Below, in pieces: positions 11,747-24,166 of a DNA stretch of 64,000 nt. Origin of the DNA: Zygnema cylindricum. Taxonomy: Eukaryota > Streptophyta > Zygnematophyceae > Zygnematales > Zygnemataceae. The position numbers and the translations under genes were made by a program. Below the pieces are notes generated by a model. It did not search any database. It saw only the letters and a program-made list of their open reading frames with translations, and had not been told where the DNA came from. Positions within the stretch are counted from its first letter, which is position 1. The number at the start of each line of letters is the position of its first letter. The stretch lies in NCBI GenBank assembly GCA_037447655.1, contig JBBHKE010002729.1, positions 160,812-224,811 on the forward strand, given 5' to 3'.

Positions 11747-13000
11747 GAAACTCTGAGACCTCCATAAGTCCTTAGAGTGGACAGCTTCCAAGAAGCCTCT
11801 AGGATAACCCTAACCCTTTTGTGTTTCAGCAAAAACAACTGCCACCCTGACACACAATAACTTTGACCAACTTCACCCCTATAAAGGCAAGACTCCCTTG
11901 AGTTGATAGCAAAAAAAAACTCTGAATTTGCTCCCTTGGGCAGTAAGTTATGGAGGGTCAAAGTTGACCTTTTATACAGAAGCTCTCTGGGAGAGAGGGT
12001 CCTATCTCCTAATTTTTCTAAGTCCTAACTCTCTCACACACTCTATCTACTGATGTACTGAGCTAATCAAATTAGTTCCGTACACAAAAGTACAGCTGCC
12101 GATGTACTTTCTGTACGGACACTGTACGACATGGCCTAAATGTCGACACGTGGTATGTCCGGATTCGCTCCCTTAATCCTAGAAGATGCCGCGATCCAAT
12201 GTCATTCCGCCACGTGTCATCCGATGTGGCAATGACCACAAACCGCCGAAATACTCTTCCGCGATCTCGGCGTTAATTCCGGCCGTCCGATTAAATTCAC
12301 ATTTAATCGCAGCCATAATAAATACATGCGCGATATTTGTTTCATTAAAGAAATAAATGCGCCGTATTGGTTTCTTATCCGTACCGTAATTCGTACTTTT
12401 ACATTATTGGATCTATGTATCATGTAAAGAGTTACAGTTAAATGAATTATCCTACCTGATAATGTTTAATTAACTATCAAACCATATAGTACGTAACACT
12501 AGTTCTAGGCTTAACGGCTAAGGCTACCGACTACTAGCTGTCTGCCGGCTGGTAGGTACTAGGATCAAATCTTGTTGCCGGCACATACCTTTTAGTAAAT
12601 AAACCCCTAACTAATGTATATTTCCCGTAAACCTCTAGATAGCGTAGGTAGCCATGGCTCTAGCTCCCTCTCCAATTTCTCAGTGACTGCGACAAGTTTG
12701 AGAGTTGGAGAGAGAAGTTAGAGGTAGACTACCTCGGCTTCTTTCTATATTTCTATTTAGACCTAGAAAATACTTAAAATGGAGCATTAATTTCTACAAA
12801 AAGGTGCTCCAAGTGGCGAATAAAGCATCAACACTAATAGCGAGACATAGTGTAGTGTGGAACATACAAGAATAGCCCAAAAATTTTGTCAAACACCCAA
12901 CGCACTCGCCTAATACTTAGCTTTTACCTCGTGACCAGCGTGATTAAACGCTTTTTGAATGCATAAAAAGCCCAGTTGAAGTTGTAATGGCATTTCAGTT
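11747..13000. repeat. Duplicated 1.25-kb block, copy 2
   Basis: Near-identical to 4813-6068. Past 13000 it continues without a gap into the larger segmental duplication. The right portion (from about 12802) also matches 18412-18600, so this block is a mosaic of S, repeat E and the NPH3/WD40 segment. Confidence 0.75.
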
Positions 13001-16000
13001 GTCAGAGTACGGACTACGCGTCGTGACGTGACAGATGCAATGATAGTGCCACGTCCTGCCATGCAATTTTACGTCGAGCGACGACGTGACATCACGCAAT
13101 TCAAAAGCGCTGCATGATGTCGCAAAAAATTTTGTAAATTTTTCACAAAGGAAAGCATGACGCTCATTGGTCGCCCATAAAGTTTCCTAGAGGATAACTT
13201 GTAGCCCTACAAACTTCGTGGATTCGATAAAGTATGATGTACGGTCACTATGGCTGGCATGCATTAAACGATCCGTACACATTTTACTGATTGGGCGTGT
13301 GAAAAAGTACGCCTTTCGTACTTGTGGTAGCAAAGATTTGGGCACATTGGACATTTTGCATTTTAGATTTTGTTTTTTACGGAAAATGAAACTACGGTGG
13401 TTCCATTTCATGAAACCGGAACATTATTCTGTCCAATCCAAATTCGTCACGTGGCTAGTATAGCAAAAAAAACGAATTTCGAATAATACAAGTTATGTGA
13501 AAAAACGTTTTTTTATCGCTATTCTTACTCCGTTCAATGTTTTTCTGCCATGAACTTCAGATTTTTGGCGAATCAGCCTCCTTTGCGACCGCGAAGGACG
13601 TCCTATTGCATTTTTCTAACTCTCTTCTTTTTTCTCTTCCATTTTCCCTTTCGGGTTTTATCGCAGATTTCTTCCCTCCGTCTTAAAATTTTTACAAGCA
13701 AATTAAATGACCCTGTTTTTTTTCGCCTTTCCGTACCGTCCGATTTCTCGAGGCTATCCCAATCTTTGACCTTTTGCATGTCAATCTTTGCGTCCCATCG
13801 ACGTTTTCCAAAAAAAGCGAAACTGAAACGCAAATCGTCCCAATGTAGCCCAATACAAACTCGAGACCGTCGGATTGAACAGCATGAACACGTAGCAAAT
13901 TGTCGCTTGTCAAAACAACATGCCAGGTGACAACAGATCTGCACCGTCCAAAGTCAATAAATTAGCATGTTGAGTCGTCGCATTAAGGCACAATGTCACG
14001 TCACATGAACAAGGATACAGGTATGAATGCAATGAAGTTATTGCTATATAATGTTTTGGGGTCGCGGGTAAAACAGAGGCACTTCACCATAATAGCCGAT
14101 TCTGGTTTACTTGTAAACAAAGAAATGGATTAAGAAAAGAAAATAACATCAAGGAAAGAAATCAATTAATCTTTTTTTAAAGAAATGTAACCTTCTGGAC
14201 CTTCTGTGGCGTGTACATATTCTCCATTTTTTTGTTTGTCATTCTTTGTTTTCTTCTAGATGTAGAAACAATGCTTCGAAATTTTCTGTCGTATATTGAA
14301 GCCAAAAATACCTTTTTAGAAAGGTTTATCCATGGTGAAGCGATTATTCTGACAACAGTTTTCAATGGTTGTTCAGTTTTTGTTTTTTTCTTTTATTTCC
14401 TATTTAGTGTTTTAGTTGAAATTCGAAGAAAATTGTCATGGCACCTTTTTCTCTCTCTCAACTTTTGAGTAAAAAAATTGACGAATCGTCACTCCAACGA
14501 GGAATTCAAGGTTTGACATATAAGTCGATTTTGGATCTCGTCTTCCTCCATTTTCAAAGTATTTCGGATCAAAATGACAATGAAGAACCTTCGAAGAATC
14601 AAAACAACTTGTATCTCTTCTCGACAATTACCTCTTGTGGGCAATTTCACATAAAGAAAACTTTGGTGTTGAAGAGTTTACAACACTATTGGAGTCCATT
14701 CCTTTTAAAGCGAGGGAAAATTGTGATACACTATACAGTGTGGTAAACTCTCTGTTCGAGCGGTATCCAACTGTGGGTGAAAGTGATCGAATTCAATTAT
14801 GTGAATTATTCGATCCTCTCAAAATGTCCGAAAATACGATAGAATCTGCGATGCGGAACAATCGGATTTCTTTACAGCCAGCATATTTCTCCACATTATA
14901 TTTTTTTCAGAAGAAGAAAATTTACAACTTGCAAGAAAACATGAAAAAGATTCGTTCAGAAACAGGCTCGAAAAATGGTGTCGACAAGGAGGTTGGAATG
15001 TTAGAAAGGAAAGCTAGCGTGGAGGTAGACTCTTTACTGGAGTGTAAAAAGAATAGTCTTGAGGTAAGTTTTTTTTTGTTTCCTTTGGACTCATAAATTT
15101 TTGTAAATGTTAAGATTGTTATTTTTCTTATTTAAATTCCTAAATATATCGACGAAAACATATGGGTGTTGACATTTTACATTCTAGAATCTAGAGACGT
15201 ACATGTGTAAAGGCCCATGTCAATTCGTGTACTTGGGATTTTTACTTGAGTCCATTTTTTTGTCTTTTTTTTTTCTGCTTTTCACAGATGGAAAATCTGC
15301 TGGAGATGACTTTCTGCTGCCACAAAAGTTAGTGTTGGTCATGCTATTAGACATCTTGTTTCAATTGGCGATGATCAAATTATAGTAAGTGGAGATTTCT
15401 TTTCAATTTGGAATATAAATACAAAGGAATTTATTTCTAAAAGCAGAGGTTTTATTGTGGCTGGGGTCGCTTATGATTATTATTCGGGACTACTTTAGGT
15501 CGGTTATAACGTCGGTTTATTATCTATATTCAAAGTCGTGATAACGATCGATCCTTCCACTCAAATTGGGAGTTGTATAAACGTACTTACAATAATAAAG
15601 AGTACATGCTATGTGGGAAGCAATAATAGCATTTCGGAGTGGACATATTCAGAATCTAAAATTAAATGTGACTCGATATCAACTCACAAAATGGCTCCTT
15701 TGACGTCATTTTGCCAAGATTGGAGAAGTCAGCTGTGGTCAGCTCACAAGGATGGAACCATTATGTGTTGGAAGGATAGAAAGTGTAAAAAAAAATTTCC
15801 GGATGACTGAAGGTTGGTTTCTTCACTTGTGGCTAATGAGTTTTTGTGGGGAGGAAAAAATGACAAAAAAATATTTTGTTGGGATTTGGATGGAGAGCTT
15901 GTTAACGAATGGGAAGGACATCCGACACGTGTTTCTTCTTTGTTTTTGGATGAGAGGACTTTGTGGTCGGGAGGGGAGGAGGGAATTATTCGAGGATGGA

Positions 16001-16870
16001 GGGAAGCATGGGGAAATCCCACACGTGTGGCAATTTTGGAAGGACATTCCGGTACAATGAGAGCTTTGGTTTCTAGTTGGGATGGAATTATTTGGTCCGG
16101 TGGCGATGATAAATTCGTAAAACAGTGGAAATGAGTCGAAGAAGAAGAAGACGATGAAGAAGACGAATATGAAGAAGAATAAGATTTCAAAAAAAGAAAT
16201 TGAAATCGTAATGTTTAGTTGAAGTAAATTTGCGATCGAGCTAACTTAGTGGGATCGACGAGAAGTAACTATATAATTTCACAATAAATTAATGTATGAT
16301 GTGACATAAAACGATAAAAACACTCTATATGTTGGTCAAAGATGAGAAATTTCAGGATTTGATTCACATTCCATTGCTTGATTTCATGAACGATTTGTTT
16401 TGTTGAACCTGGTTTTCTTTTTTGATTTCGATAATGTCTATAAAGTCTTTTTAAAATAACAGTTTTTGAGATTCCTAAGGTTTTGAACATGGATGTACAG
16501 TTTTCCTTTCTACAAATGTTTCAAATCTCACCTTTCAATTCAAATAGTTTTACACATTATAATATTGTGCAAAACGTTCTTTCTTGTTTCAAATTATCGT
16601 TTCATTATTTCATCAAAAAATGTCACCTAATTTTAAAACTAACTTTGTCTCGTCCAAATCTTTCAAATATTATAGATGTAATTTATATGGATATATATAT
16701 ATATACATAATGTATTTTATATTTCAAGAAAAAGAGGGAGATTCAAAACTTCTTCAAACGAATGAGAAGATAGTAATATTACTACAATGAGCAAAAGACT
16801 TTGAAGGGCGGGGGAGATAAAGAAGGGGAGGAGGAAAGGGAGAGGGGTGACAGTGGGAAGATGGGGGGGA
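12802..16870 (+). repeat. Segmental duplication, unit 1 (NPH3/WD40 segment)
   Basis: Colinear with 18412-23650: the upstream non-coding part (13000-14110 versus 18590-19590), the gene remnant, and the 3' flank (16190-16800 versus 22925-23570) all match in order. Unit 1 lacks the 1.4-kb insertion seen in unit 2. The units are diverged, with many substitutions and indels, so the duplication is not recent. Confidence 0.75.
14438..16134 (+). pseudogene. NPH3-like domain/WD40-repeat gene, decayed copy 1
   Basis: Frame 14590-15063 encodes an NPH3-type domain. Recognisable blocks in order are LLDNYL, ARENCDTLYSVV, a P-x-V-x-x-SDR-x-x-LCELFD block, KMSENTIESAMRNNRI and FFQ; they correspond to the plant NPH3 blocks LIDxYL, AR-x-x-DxLYRAID, LCRLMDCxKLS and QNERLPLR. 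The exon ends at a consensus donor (GTAAGT, 15064), and a TTTTCACAG acceptor precedes 15288. The downstream exon encodes WD40-like blades ending SGGDDKFVKQWK. In-frame stops at 15496 (TAG; TGG in copy 2), 15808 (TGA; TCA in copy 2) and 16132 show decay, as does a frame change near 14590. An acidic tail follows the last stop. NPH3 proteins act in phototropic signalling as E3 adaptors; that role is only by family. Confidence 0.65.
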
Positions 16871-17035
16871 GGAGGGAGGGTGGAAGGGGGAAAAAAGATA
16901 TAAGATGGGAGGAGGATCTTTCGCGGATTAAGGGATCTAGAAAAAGGGTTAGCGTCAGCGAGGCACTTTCTTTCGGAATGAAATCCGGCGTCAAAATTGA
17001 GAAAAAAATTACCATATTAAATTTTGTTTAAAAGT
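16190..17035. other. 3' flank of the NPH3/WD40 segment, AT-rich then GA-rich
   Basis: Positions 16190-16730 are AT-rich and match 22925-23490. Positions 16800-16915 are GA-rich and match the DNA just left of the large gap at 23668. No gene was recognised; the frames in the GA-rich part are low complexity. Confidence 0.5.
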
Positions 17036-17239
17036 ATAAAACTTACAAGTTGAAAGAAAATGAAAAAGGGTTCATTCATTCAAACAGAGTATTGTTGTCG
17101 ATACGGAAGTTTAAGAAAAACATGGATATCTCTATACAAATAGTAAACCTTTGGTCGCTTTTTTGGAAACCTTTAAATAGGTCATGTCTACTATTTTTCC
17201 CTTTGCAGTATGGACGTCGTTTGTCGTACGGAATCGGAC

Positions 17240-17820
17240 TAGTATGTCCTTACGGCAACAAAGATAGCGACAACGGTGTCGACGTTTGTAGTACGGAATC
17301 GAATGTCTTGACGGTGACTAAGACAGTGACCACAGCGACGCGTCGACAGCTACAGACAGTGACCACGACAATGACGACAACACGACCACTGCGACCACGA
17401 CAACACGTTTACCATGACTGACCACGACAACGACGACGACACGTCGACAGCTACCACGACAACACGTCGACCATGACTGACCACGACAACGACGACGACA
17501 CGTCGACAACTACAGTGACCACGACAACGACGACAACATGACCACAGCGACCACCACGACAACGACAACAACACGTCGACACGTCATTGACCACGATAAC
17601 AACGACAACACGTCGACAGCTACAGACAATGGCCACGACAACGAGGACAATGACCACGACAACGACAATACCACGAAAGTGACGTTGACGTCGACGGCGA
17701 CAACGACAACGACCACGACAACGACACAAAAGGGACGTCGACGGCGACAACGACCACGAAACGACGTCGACGGCGATAGCGACCACGACCACGACGACAT
17801 CGATACCGACCGGGTCACTT
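17240..17820. repeat. ACGACA/ACGTCGAC-rich tandem array
   Basis: An imperfect array of ACGACA and ACGTCGAC motifs, with longer units such as TGACCACGACAACGACGACG recurring. Because no stop codon arises from the repeat, long frames exist on both strands (poly-Thr on plus, poly-Val on minus). These are not genes. Confidence 0.85.
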
Positions 17821-17879
17821 TAAAAGTAGGACCATCCAAAACCCAAGGCCATCCAAGGAAAAGGTACGGGTGTTCGTTT

Positions 17880-18095
17880 GTTATAACGCGCATGATAAAC
17901 GGGCATGACAAACGGGCATGAAAAATGGGCATGATAAAACAAAACATGACAAACGGGAATGAAAAATAGGCATGATAAAACAAAAAATGAATCATGCTCG
18001 TGTAACATGCATGCATGAAAAACGGGCAAGACAAACGGGCAACGGGCATGAAAAACAAGCATGATAAAACAAAACATGAACCATGCTCGTGTAAC
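17880..18095. repeat. CATGA-rich tandem array
   Basis: Repeats of AACGGGCATGA and GCATGATAAAACAAAACATGA, the latter at about 17929, 17971 and 18059. The array lies between the ACGACA block and the start of segmental unit 2. Confidence 0.8.
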
Positions 18096-18139
18096 AGGCA
18101 TTGATTATCTGGTGGTAAAAAACATCACTTGGGGTGATG

Positions 18140-18411
18140 TGTTCCATGGTAACAAAAAGCGCTTAGTTCCGTTGCCGCGGGGTAAAAATTTGGGCGTCCA
18201 ACGTAGCACGTTGGATCGCGGAAAAAGTTTCCGGACAATCCGTGAATCTTCCACTCCACACGACACAGTGTATCGATGTTTTATAAACCATTCTAAAGTT
18301 TTGTTTCACAACCACGCTTGTTAAATCGACGAATGCGATTGAGAGATAAAATTCCCATCTTTCGATTGGTGGCCTTCAATCGAGAAATGGATAGGTGTGC
18401 ACGGAGAAAAG
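18140..18411. repeat. Dispersed repeat E, uninterrupted copy
   Basis: Matches 4540-4812 and runs on without interruption into the sequence found at 5869, so it shows the pre-insertion state of repeat E. It contains the motif CACTAATAGCGATTCACAG slightly downstream (about 18440). Confidence 0.6.
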
Positions 18412-20169
18412 CTGCTCCAAGTGGCGAAAAAGCATCAACACTAATAGCGATTCACAGTGTAGTGTGGAAGATTGCCCAAAAAATTTGTCAAAGACTAAAC
18501 GCACTCGCGGAACGGCTAGCTTTACCTCGTGACGGCGTGACTAAACTCTTTTTGAAACCATAAAAAGCTCCCTTAAAGATTTAATGGCATTTCAATTATC
18601 AGAGTAAGGACCACACATCGTGACGTAACAAAAGCAATAATCGTGCCCGTCCGCAATTTTACTTAGAGCAACGACGTAACTTCTTGCAATTCCAAAGCGC
18701 CGCATGATGCCGTGGAAGATAACTTTTCACTAAGGAAAGCAGGACGTTCATTGGACGCCCACATAGTTTCTTATTCGAGGATTACTGTAGTCGTAAAAAC
18801 TTCGTGGATTCGATAAATTATGATGTACGGTCACTATGGCTAGCATGCATCAAACAATCCGTACACATTTCACTGATTGGGCGTGTGAAAAAGTACGCCT
18901 TTTGTACTTGTGGTAGCAAAGATTTTGGGCTTTGGGCTCATTGGACAATTTGCATTTTAGGTTTTGTCTTTTTCAGAAAGTGAAACTACGGTGGTTCCAT
19001 TTCACCAACCGGAACATTTTTCTGTCCATTCAAAATTCGCCACGTGGCTAGTATAGCAAAAAAAACGAAGTCTGTAATTTTTTGATCGTTGTTTTTACTC
19101 CGTTCAATATTTTTCTGGCATGAACTTCAGATTTTCGGCGAATCAGGCTCCTTTGCGACACCCAAGAACGTTTCTTAAAATTTTTACAAGCAAATTCAAT
19201 GCTCCTGTTTTTTTTTGCTTTCCCGTACCATCCAATTTCCCGAGGCTATCGCCAACCTTTGACCTTTTGCATGTCAATCTTTGCGTCCCATCGACGTTTT
19301 CCAAAAATAGCGAAAGTGAAACGCAAATCGTCCCGATTTAGCCCCAACACAAACTTGAGACCGTCGGATTGAACAGCATGAACACGTGGCAAAATGTCGC
19401 TTGTCAAAACAGCATGCCAAGTGACAACAGATCTGCACCGTCCAAAGTCACTAGATTAGCATGTTGAGTCGTTGCATTAAAGCACAATGTCACATCACAA
19501 GCACATTTTGTATGAAAGTATCGCCAATTATTATTTTGAGACGGGTTGTAGCATTAAAATTCAGACACTTCACCATAATAGCTTCTAGTTTACCATAAAT
19601 AAAGAAATGGAATAGGAAAAGAAAAGAAAATAAGGAAAAAAGTCAAATATTGTTTCCTAATGTAACTGCTTGGGGCTGTCTAGGATACAGCTAGTCTTGC
19701 TTGATTTTTTGTCGATTTTTGAAGCTAAAATCCGTTTAAGAAGAATTACAGGTGGTGTATCAATCATTTGACAAGCTTTCACTTGGGTTTTTCTTTTTTT
19801 TTTTCTTTCATTTAGCCTTGTAGTTGAAATCAATAAAATTGTAATGGTAACCTTTCTCTCTGACATTTGAGTAAAGAATTGGCACCTTGACTCCGTAAAT
19901 TGAGGTTCGACAAATAAGTCGATTTTGATCTCGCCTCGGCAGTTCTCAATTTTTTGGATCAAAATGATGATAACGAACCTTGAAAAAAAAAAAAAACCGC
20001 TTTGTGACTCTATTGACTACCTCTCAGGGCGCTTTCTAAAAGACTTTGAATTTGAAGATTTTAGAACATTCCGACTCCATTCCTTGTCGGGGAAAATTGT
20101 ATCCCAATATATAACTGGTAGATTCTTTTGTTCATCAATTTGTGGTGAAAGTGATCAACTCATGTGAAT

Positions 20170-21621
20170 TCTGATCCTCGAAAATGTCAAAAGAGCATCG
20201 GTCGCAATGCAGAACAAACGGATTCCTATACAACCAGCATATTTTCCACATTATATTTTGTTCAGAAGAAGAAAATCTACGACTAGCAAGAAAACATGAA
20301 AAAGATTCATTCACAAACAGTTTCGAAAAATGGTGTGGACAAGGAGGCTGGAACGTTAAAAAGGAAAGCTAGCGTGGACGTTAACTCTTTACAGGAGTGT
20401 AAAAAAAACAGCCTTAAGGTAAGTTTTATTTTTTTTCCTTTTGTGGGACTTCCTAAATTATTGTATATTTTTAGATTGTTATTTTACTTCTTTAAATTTT
20501 TTAAAGATATTTAAAATAACATATGGTGTTGATATTTGGCGTTTTAAAATCTAGAGACTTAAATGTGTAAAGGCCCATGTCCATTGGTGTACTTGGGATT
20601 TTTATACTGAGACATTTTTTTTTTCTTTTCTTTTTATTTTCTGTTTTTCACATATGGAAAACTGCTGAAGATGACAGTAGCCACAGAATTTAGTCTTGAT
20701 TATGCTATTCGAGATCTTGTTTTGATTGGCTATAAATTGTGGCAAGTGGAAATTCCTTGTCTTATTTGAATATAAATACGAAGGAATTTCTTTCCAAGAG
20801 TGAAGGTTTTAATGTGGCTGGAATCGTTTATGATTATCATTCAGGGCTACTTTGGGTCAGTTATAATGTCGGTTTGTTATTTGTACTCAAAGAAGAGACA
20901 ACGACACCTTCAACTCAAATCGAGAGTTGTATAAAAGTACTTACGATAATAAAGAGTACATGCTATGTGGGTACCAATAATAACATTTCGGAGTGGACAT
21001 ATTCGAAATCGATATGTGACTATAAATAGACTCACAAAATGGCTTCTGTGACGCCGATTTGCAGATGTGAGAGGTGAACTGTGGTCAGCTCACAAAAATA
21101 GAACCGTTATGTGCTGGATGGATAGAAAGTGTAAAGAAATATTTCCGGACCACTCAAGATTGGTTACTTCGTTTGTGGCAAATGAGTTTTTATGGGGAGG
21201 ACTAAACAACGGAAAAATAATTTGTTGGGATTTGGATGGGGAATTTGTTAACGATTGGCAAGGACATCCGACAGGAGAAGACTTTGTGGTTGGGAGGGGA
21301 GGATGGAAGTATTCGAGGATGGAAAGAAGAATGGGGAAATCTCACACGTGTGGCTATTTTGGAAGCACATTCGGGTCCAGTGAGAGCTTTTGTTTGTGGT
21401 TCGGATGGAAGTATTTGGTCCGGAGGTGATGACAAATTCGTAAAACAGTGGAAACAAGACGAAAAAGAAGAAGAAAATGAAGATAAAGAAGATAAAGATG
21501 TTGTCGTGCATGACAGTACAACCGTGAATGGCATGTATCAAATCCAGCTTGGGTCGCCGATAAACATTAGAAAATGGATAAGTATTACATATGAACATTA
21601 TGCGCGACCACAACCAGAGTA
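20170..21621 (+). pseudogene. NPH3-like domain/WD40-repeat gene, decayed copy 2
   Basis: Paralogue of the remnant at 14438-16134. The NPH3-like part is more degraded here; only the end (ACLRRKH-type region to the exon end at 20418) aligns readily. The donor GTAAGT at 20419 is kept, but the acceptor corresponding to copy 1 reads CACAT instead of CACAG (20652-20653), so the shared splice site is lost. The WD40 part is open from 20739 to 21026, then changes frame near 21030-21067. It changes again near 21270, where about 26 bp present in copy 1 are absent. It ends with SGGDDKFVKQWK, an acidic tail and an extra C-terminus of about 50 residues. Where copy 1 has stops, this copy has TGG and TCA. 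Confidence 0.65.
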
Positions 21622-22915
21622 AAAAGCATATATACCGCAAAAAATAATAAATGAATCTGCTCGAAAAGACGAAACATGCCAAACAAATGGACTAAGCAAA
21701 ATAAACAAAAGACAAAGCAAGATCAAGTAAGTAAGGATGGAATTTCCTATTTGCGACTGTAGCCACTAGACCTTGAAGACTTTCAATATCTTCGGAGTCC
21801 AACTAGTTGAAGACTTTCAATATCTTCGGAGTCCAACTAGTTGATCAGAACCCTTCCTTGACTAGACGAAGGAGCCGAGATAGCCGGTATTCCCACAGCC
21901 AGACAGGACGACTAGCCTTTACACTCAGCGCTCTGACAGCAAGAAAGGGCAAAGTCTACAAAACACAAGTCGCACACCACAGCAAGTAGGCGCAAAGTCT
22001 ACAAAGCACAAGTCGCACACCACAGTAAGTAGATAACAGTCTGGAGGGAAACCTTGGAGGGAAACCTAGCAAGTAGACAACAGTGTGGAGGGAAACATTG
22101 GAGGGAAACCTTGCAGGGAAACCTTGTATGCCGGCTTGCGCCAATAGATTATGTAAGGACTTGTTACAAAAGAGAATATGGAGCTAAGAGACAGTTCACC
22201 AGCATCAAACTATGGGTCTTTTATAAACCTTAACTCGAAGCTAACCTGTAACTAAAATACTTAGATGAAACCCTAACTATAGATGAAACCCTAACTATCA
22301 AACAGTTCAACAAATTGCGAGAAAAACGCCTACCAAAAACCGAGAAACTTCCAATGTTGGATTCTTGTTCTTAAATTGCAACTGTTTCTAAAATGCCAAA
22401 TGGCATTTATCCTATGCTTTCGCTAACCGTACAGCCACATTAATTCCTATACGTCTTTGAGCATACAGGTTTCTAAGTTTCTAGAGTCGACCGCTACGTG
22501 GCCGCTTCGGAATGCCTTACATCTACACCTCGAGGATGCAAACCCTCTTTAAGCTAAGCAAAAATAATTCATGAACCTCTGAGGGTTCATGACTTCAGAC
22601 ATTTGTCAAGTTTGGAGCCGTTAGAGTTTTCTGACATCCGATGCGGGATGTCGCGCACCGCACCTTGTCAGGAGCAGCGATTTCATACCTGCCCAGCTTC
22701 AGCGAACACCCTGCGCTACCTGCCCAGCTTCAGCGAACACCCTGCGCTACCAGGCCACGCTGATTCCACATCATGTTCTCACTGTGCCGTACGTGAGTAT
22801 AATCCGGTCTTTGTCTCGTCCGTATCTCAAGGTGTACTCTCGGATATAAACATTTCACGTCACCTATACGTCAATTAGTATATGACTAAGTAATAATACC
22901 CGCCGACGTCTTACG
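21622..22915. other. Insertion-like block with internal small duplications
   Basis: Absent from segmental unit 1. It contains several short direct duplications: TTGAAGACTTTCAATATCTT (21773 and 21807), AAGTCTACAAAACACAAGTC-like (21952 and 21987), GGAGGGAAACCTT (about four times, 22035-22125) and CTGCCCAGCTTCAGCGAACA (22688 and 22719). No coding domain or terminal repeat is evident. It is probably a mobile or rearranged piece of unknown type. Confidence 0.45.
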
Positions 22916-23667
22916 GCATGATAATGTCAAAAAAAAACATTGAAAACGTATTATCTAGTGGAAGTAAATTTGCGATCCGGCTAACCTTGTGGGATCGACG
23001 AGAAGTCAATTATAAAATTTCACAATATAAATGTATGATGTGACATAAAACGATAATAACACTTATGTATTGGTCAGATGATGAGATTTTTTAGGATTTG
23101 ATAGCACTTTCCACTTGTTTTGATTTTTATGAATGTGTTTGTTTCTTTGTTGTAGAATCCCTAGTTTTTTTTTTAGTTTTGGTTGTGATAATGTCTATAA
23201 ACTCCTCTTAACTCCTCTTAAATGATAGTTTTCGGGATTCCTGTAATTTTGAACATGAATATACTCTCTTGGTCTTCCTTCCTACAAATGTTTCAAATCA
23301 CATTTTTTGATTCAAATAGTTTTACACATCATAATATTTTGCAAAACGTTGTTTCTTGTTTCAAATTATCGCTTCATAATTTCATCACAAAATGTCACTT
23401 TATGTCATAACTTACCTTGTCTCATCCAAAGTTTTCTGATAGTTATACATGTATGTATTTTATATGGAGATATATACATAATATATTTTATAAATAGAGA
23501 GAGAGGGAGATTCAAAATTTCTTCAAACGAATGAGAAGATTGTGATATTACTTATGTCCAAAGACTTGGAGGGGAGGGGGATAGAAAGAAGGGGAAGGGG
23601 AGAGGGGGGGCGGCGGAAGGGATAGAGAGTGAGAGGGAGTGGAAAGGAAAGAGGGGGCGTGGAAGGG

Positions 23668-24166
23668 NNNNNNNNNNNNNNNNNNNNNNNNNNNNNNNNN
23701 NNNNNNNNNNNNNNNNNNNNNNNNNNNNNNNNNNNNNNNNNNNNNNNNNNNNNNNNNNNNNNNNNNNNNNNNNNNNNNNNNNNNNNNNNNNNNNNNNNNN
23801 NNNNNNNNNNNNNNNNNNNNNNNNNNNNNNNNNNNNNNNNNNNNNNNNNNNNNNNNNNNNNNNNNNNNNNNNNNNNNNNNNNNNNNNNNNNNNNNNNNNN
23901 NNNNNNNNNNNNNNNNNNNNNNNNNNNNNNNNNNNNNNNNNNNNNNNNNNNNNNNNNNNNNNNNNNNNNNNNNNNNNNNNNNNNNNNNNNNNNNNNNNNN
24001 NNNNNNNNNNNNNNNNNNNNNNNNNNNNNNNNNNNNNNNNNNNNNNNNNNNNNNNNNNNNNNNNNNNNNNNNNNNNNNNNNNNNNNNNNNNNNNNNNNNN
24101 NNNNNNNNNNNNNNNNNNNNNNNNNNNNNNNNNNNNNNNNNNNNNNNNNNNNNNNNNNNNNNNNNN
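23668..24166. other. Assembly gap (499 N)
   Basis: The gap begins inside a GA-rich run and ends in AT-rich DNA. Open frames crossing it are artefacts. Confidence 1.

Larger units (their letters stand above)
18412..23650 (+). repeat. Segmental duplication, unit 2 (NPH3/WD40 segment)
   Basis: Colinear with 12802-16870 but longer, because unrelated sequence lies between the gene remnant and its 3' flank (about 21550-22915). The upstream part is also shortened: the stretch around 13590-13680 of unit 1 has no counterpart near 19165. The right end runs into the 499-bp gap. Confidence 0.75.

Noticed and set aside
17318-18058. Long Val-rich frames on the minus strand and Thr-rich frames on plus
   Set aside because: They arise from the ACGACA array, which contains no stop in several frames. 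There is no domain and both strands are equally open.
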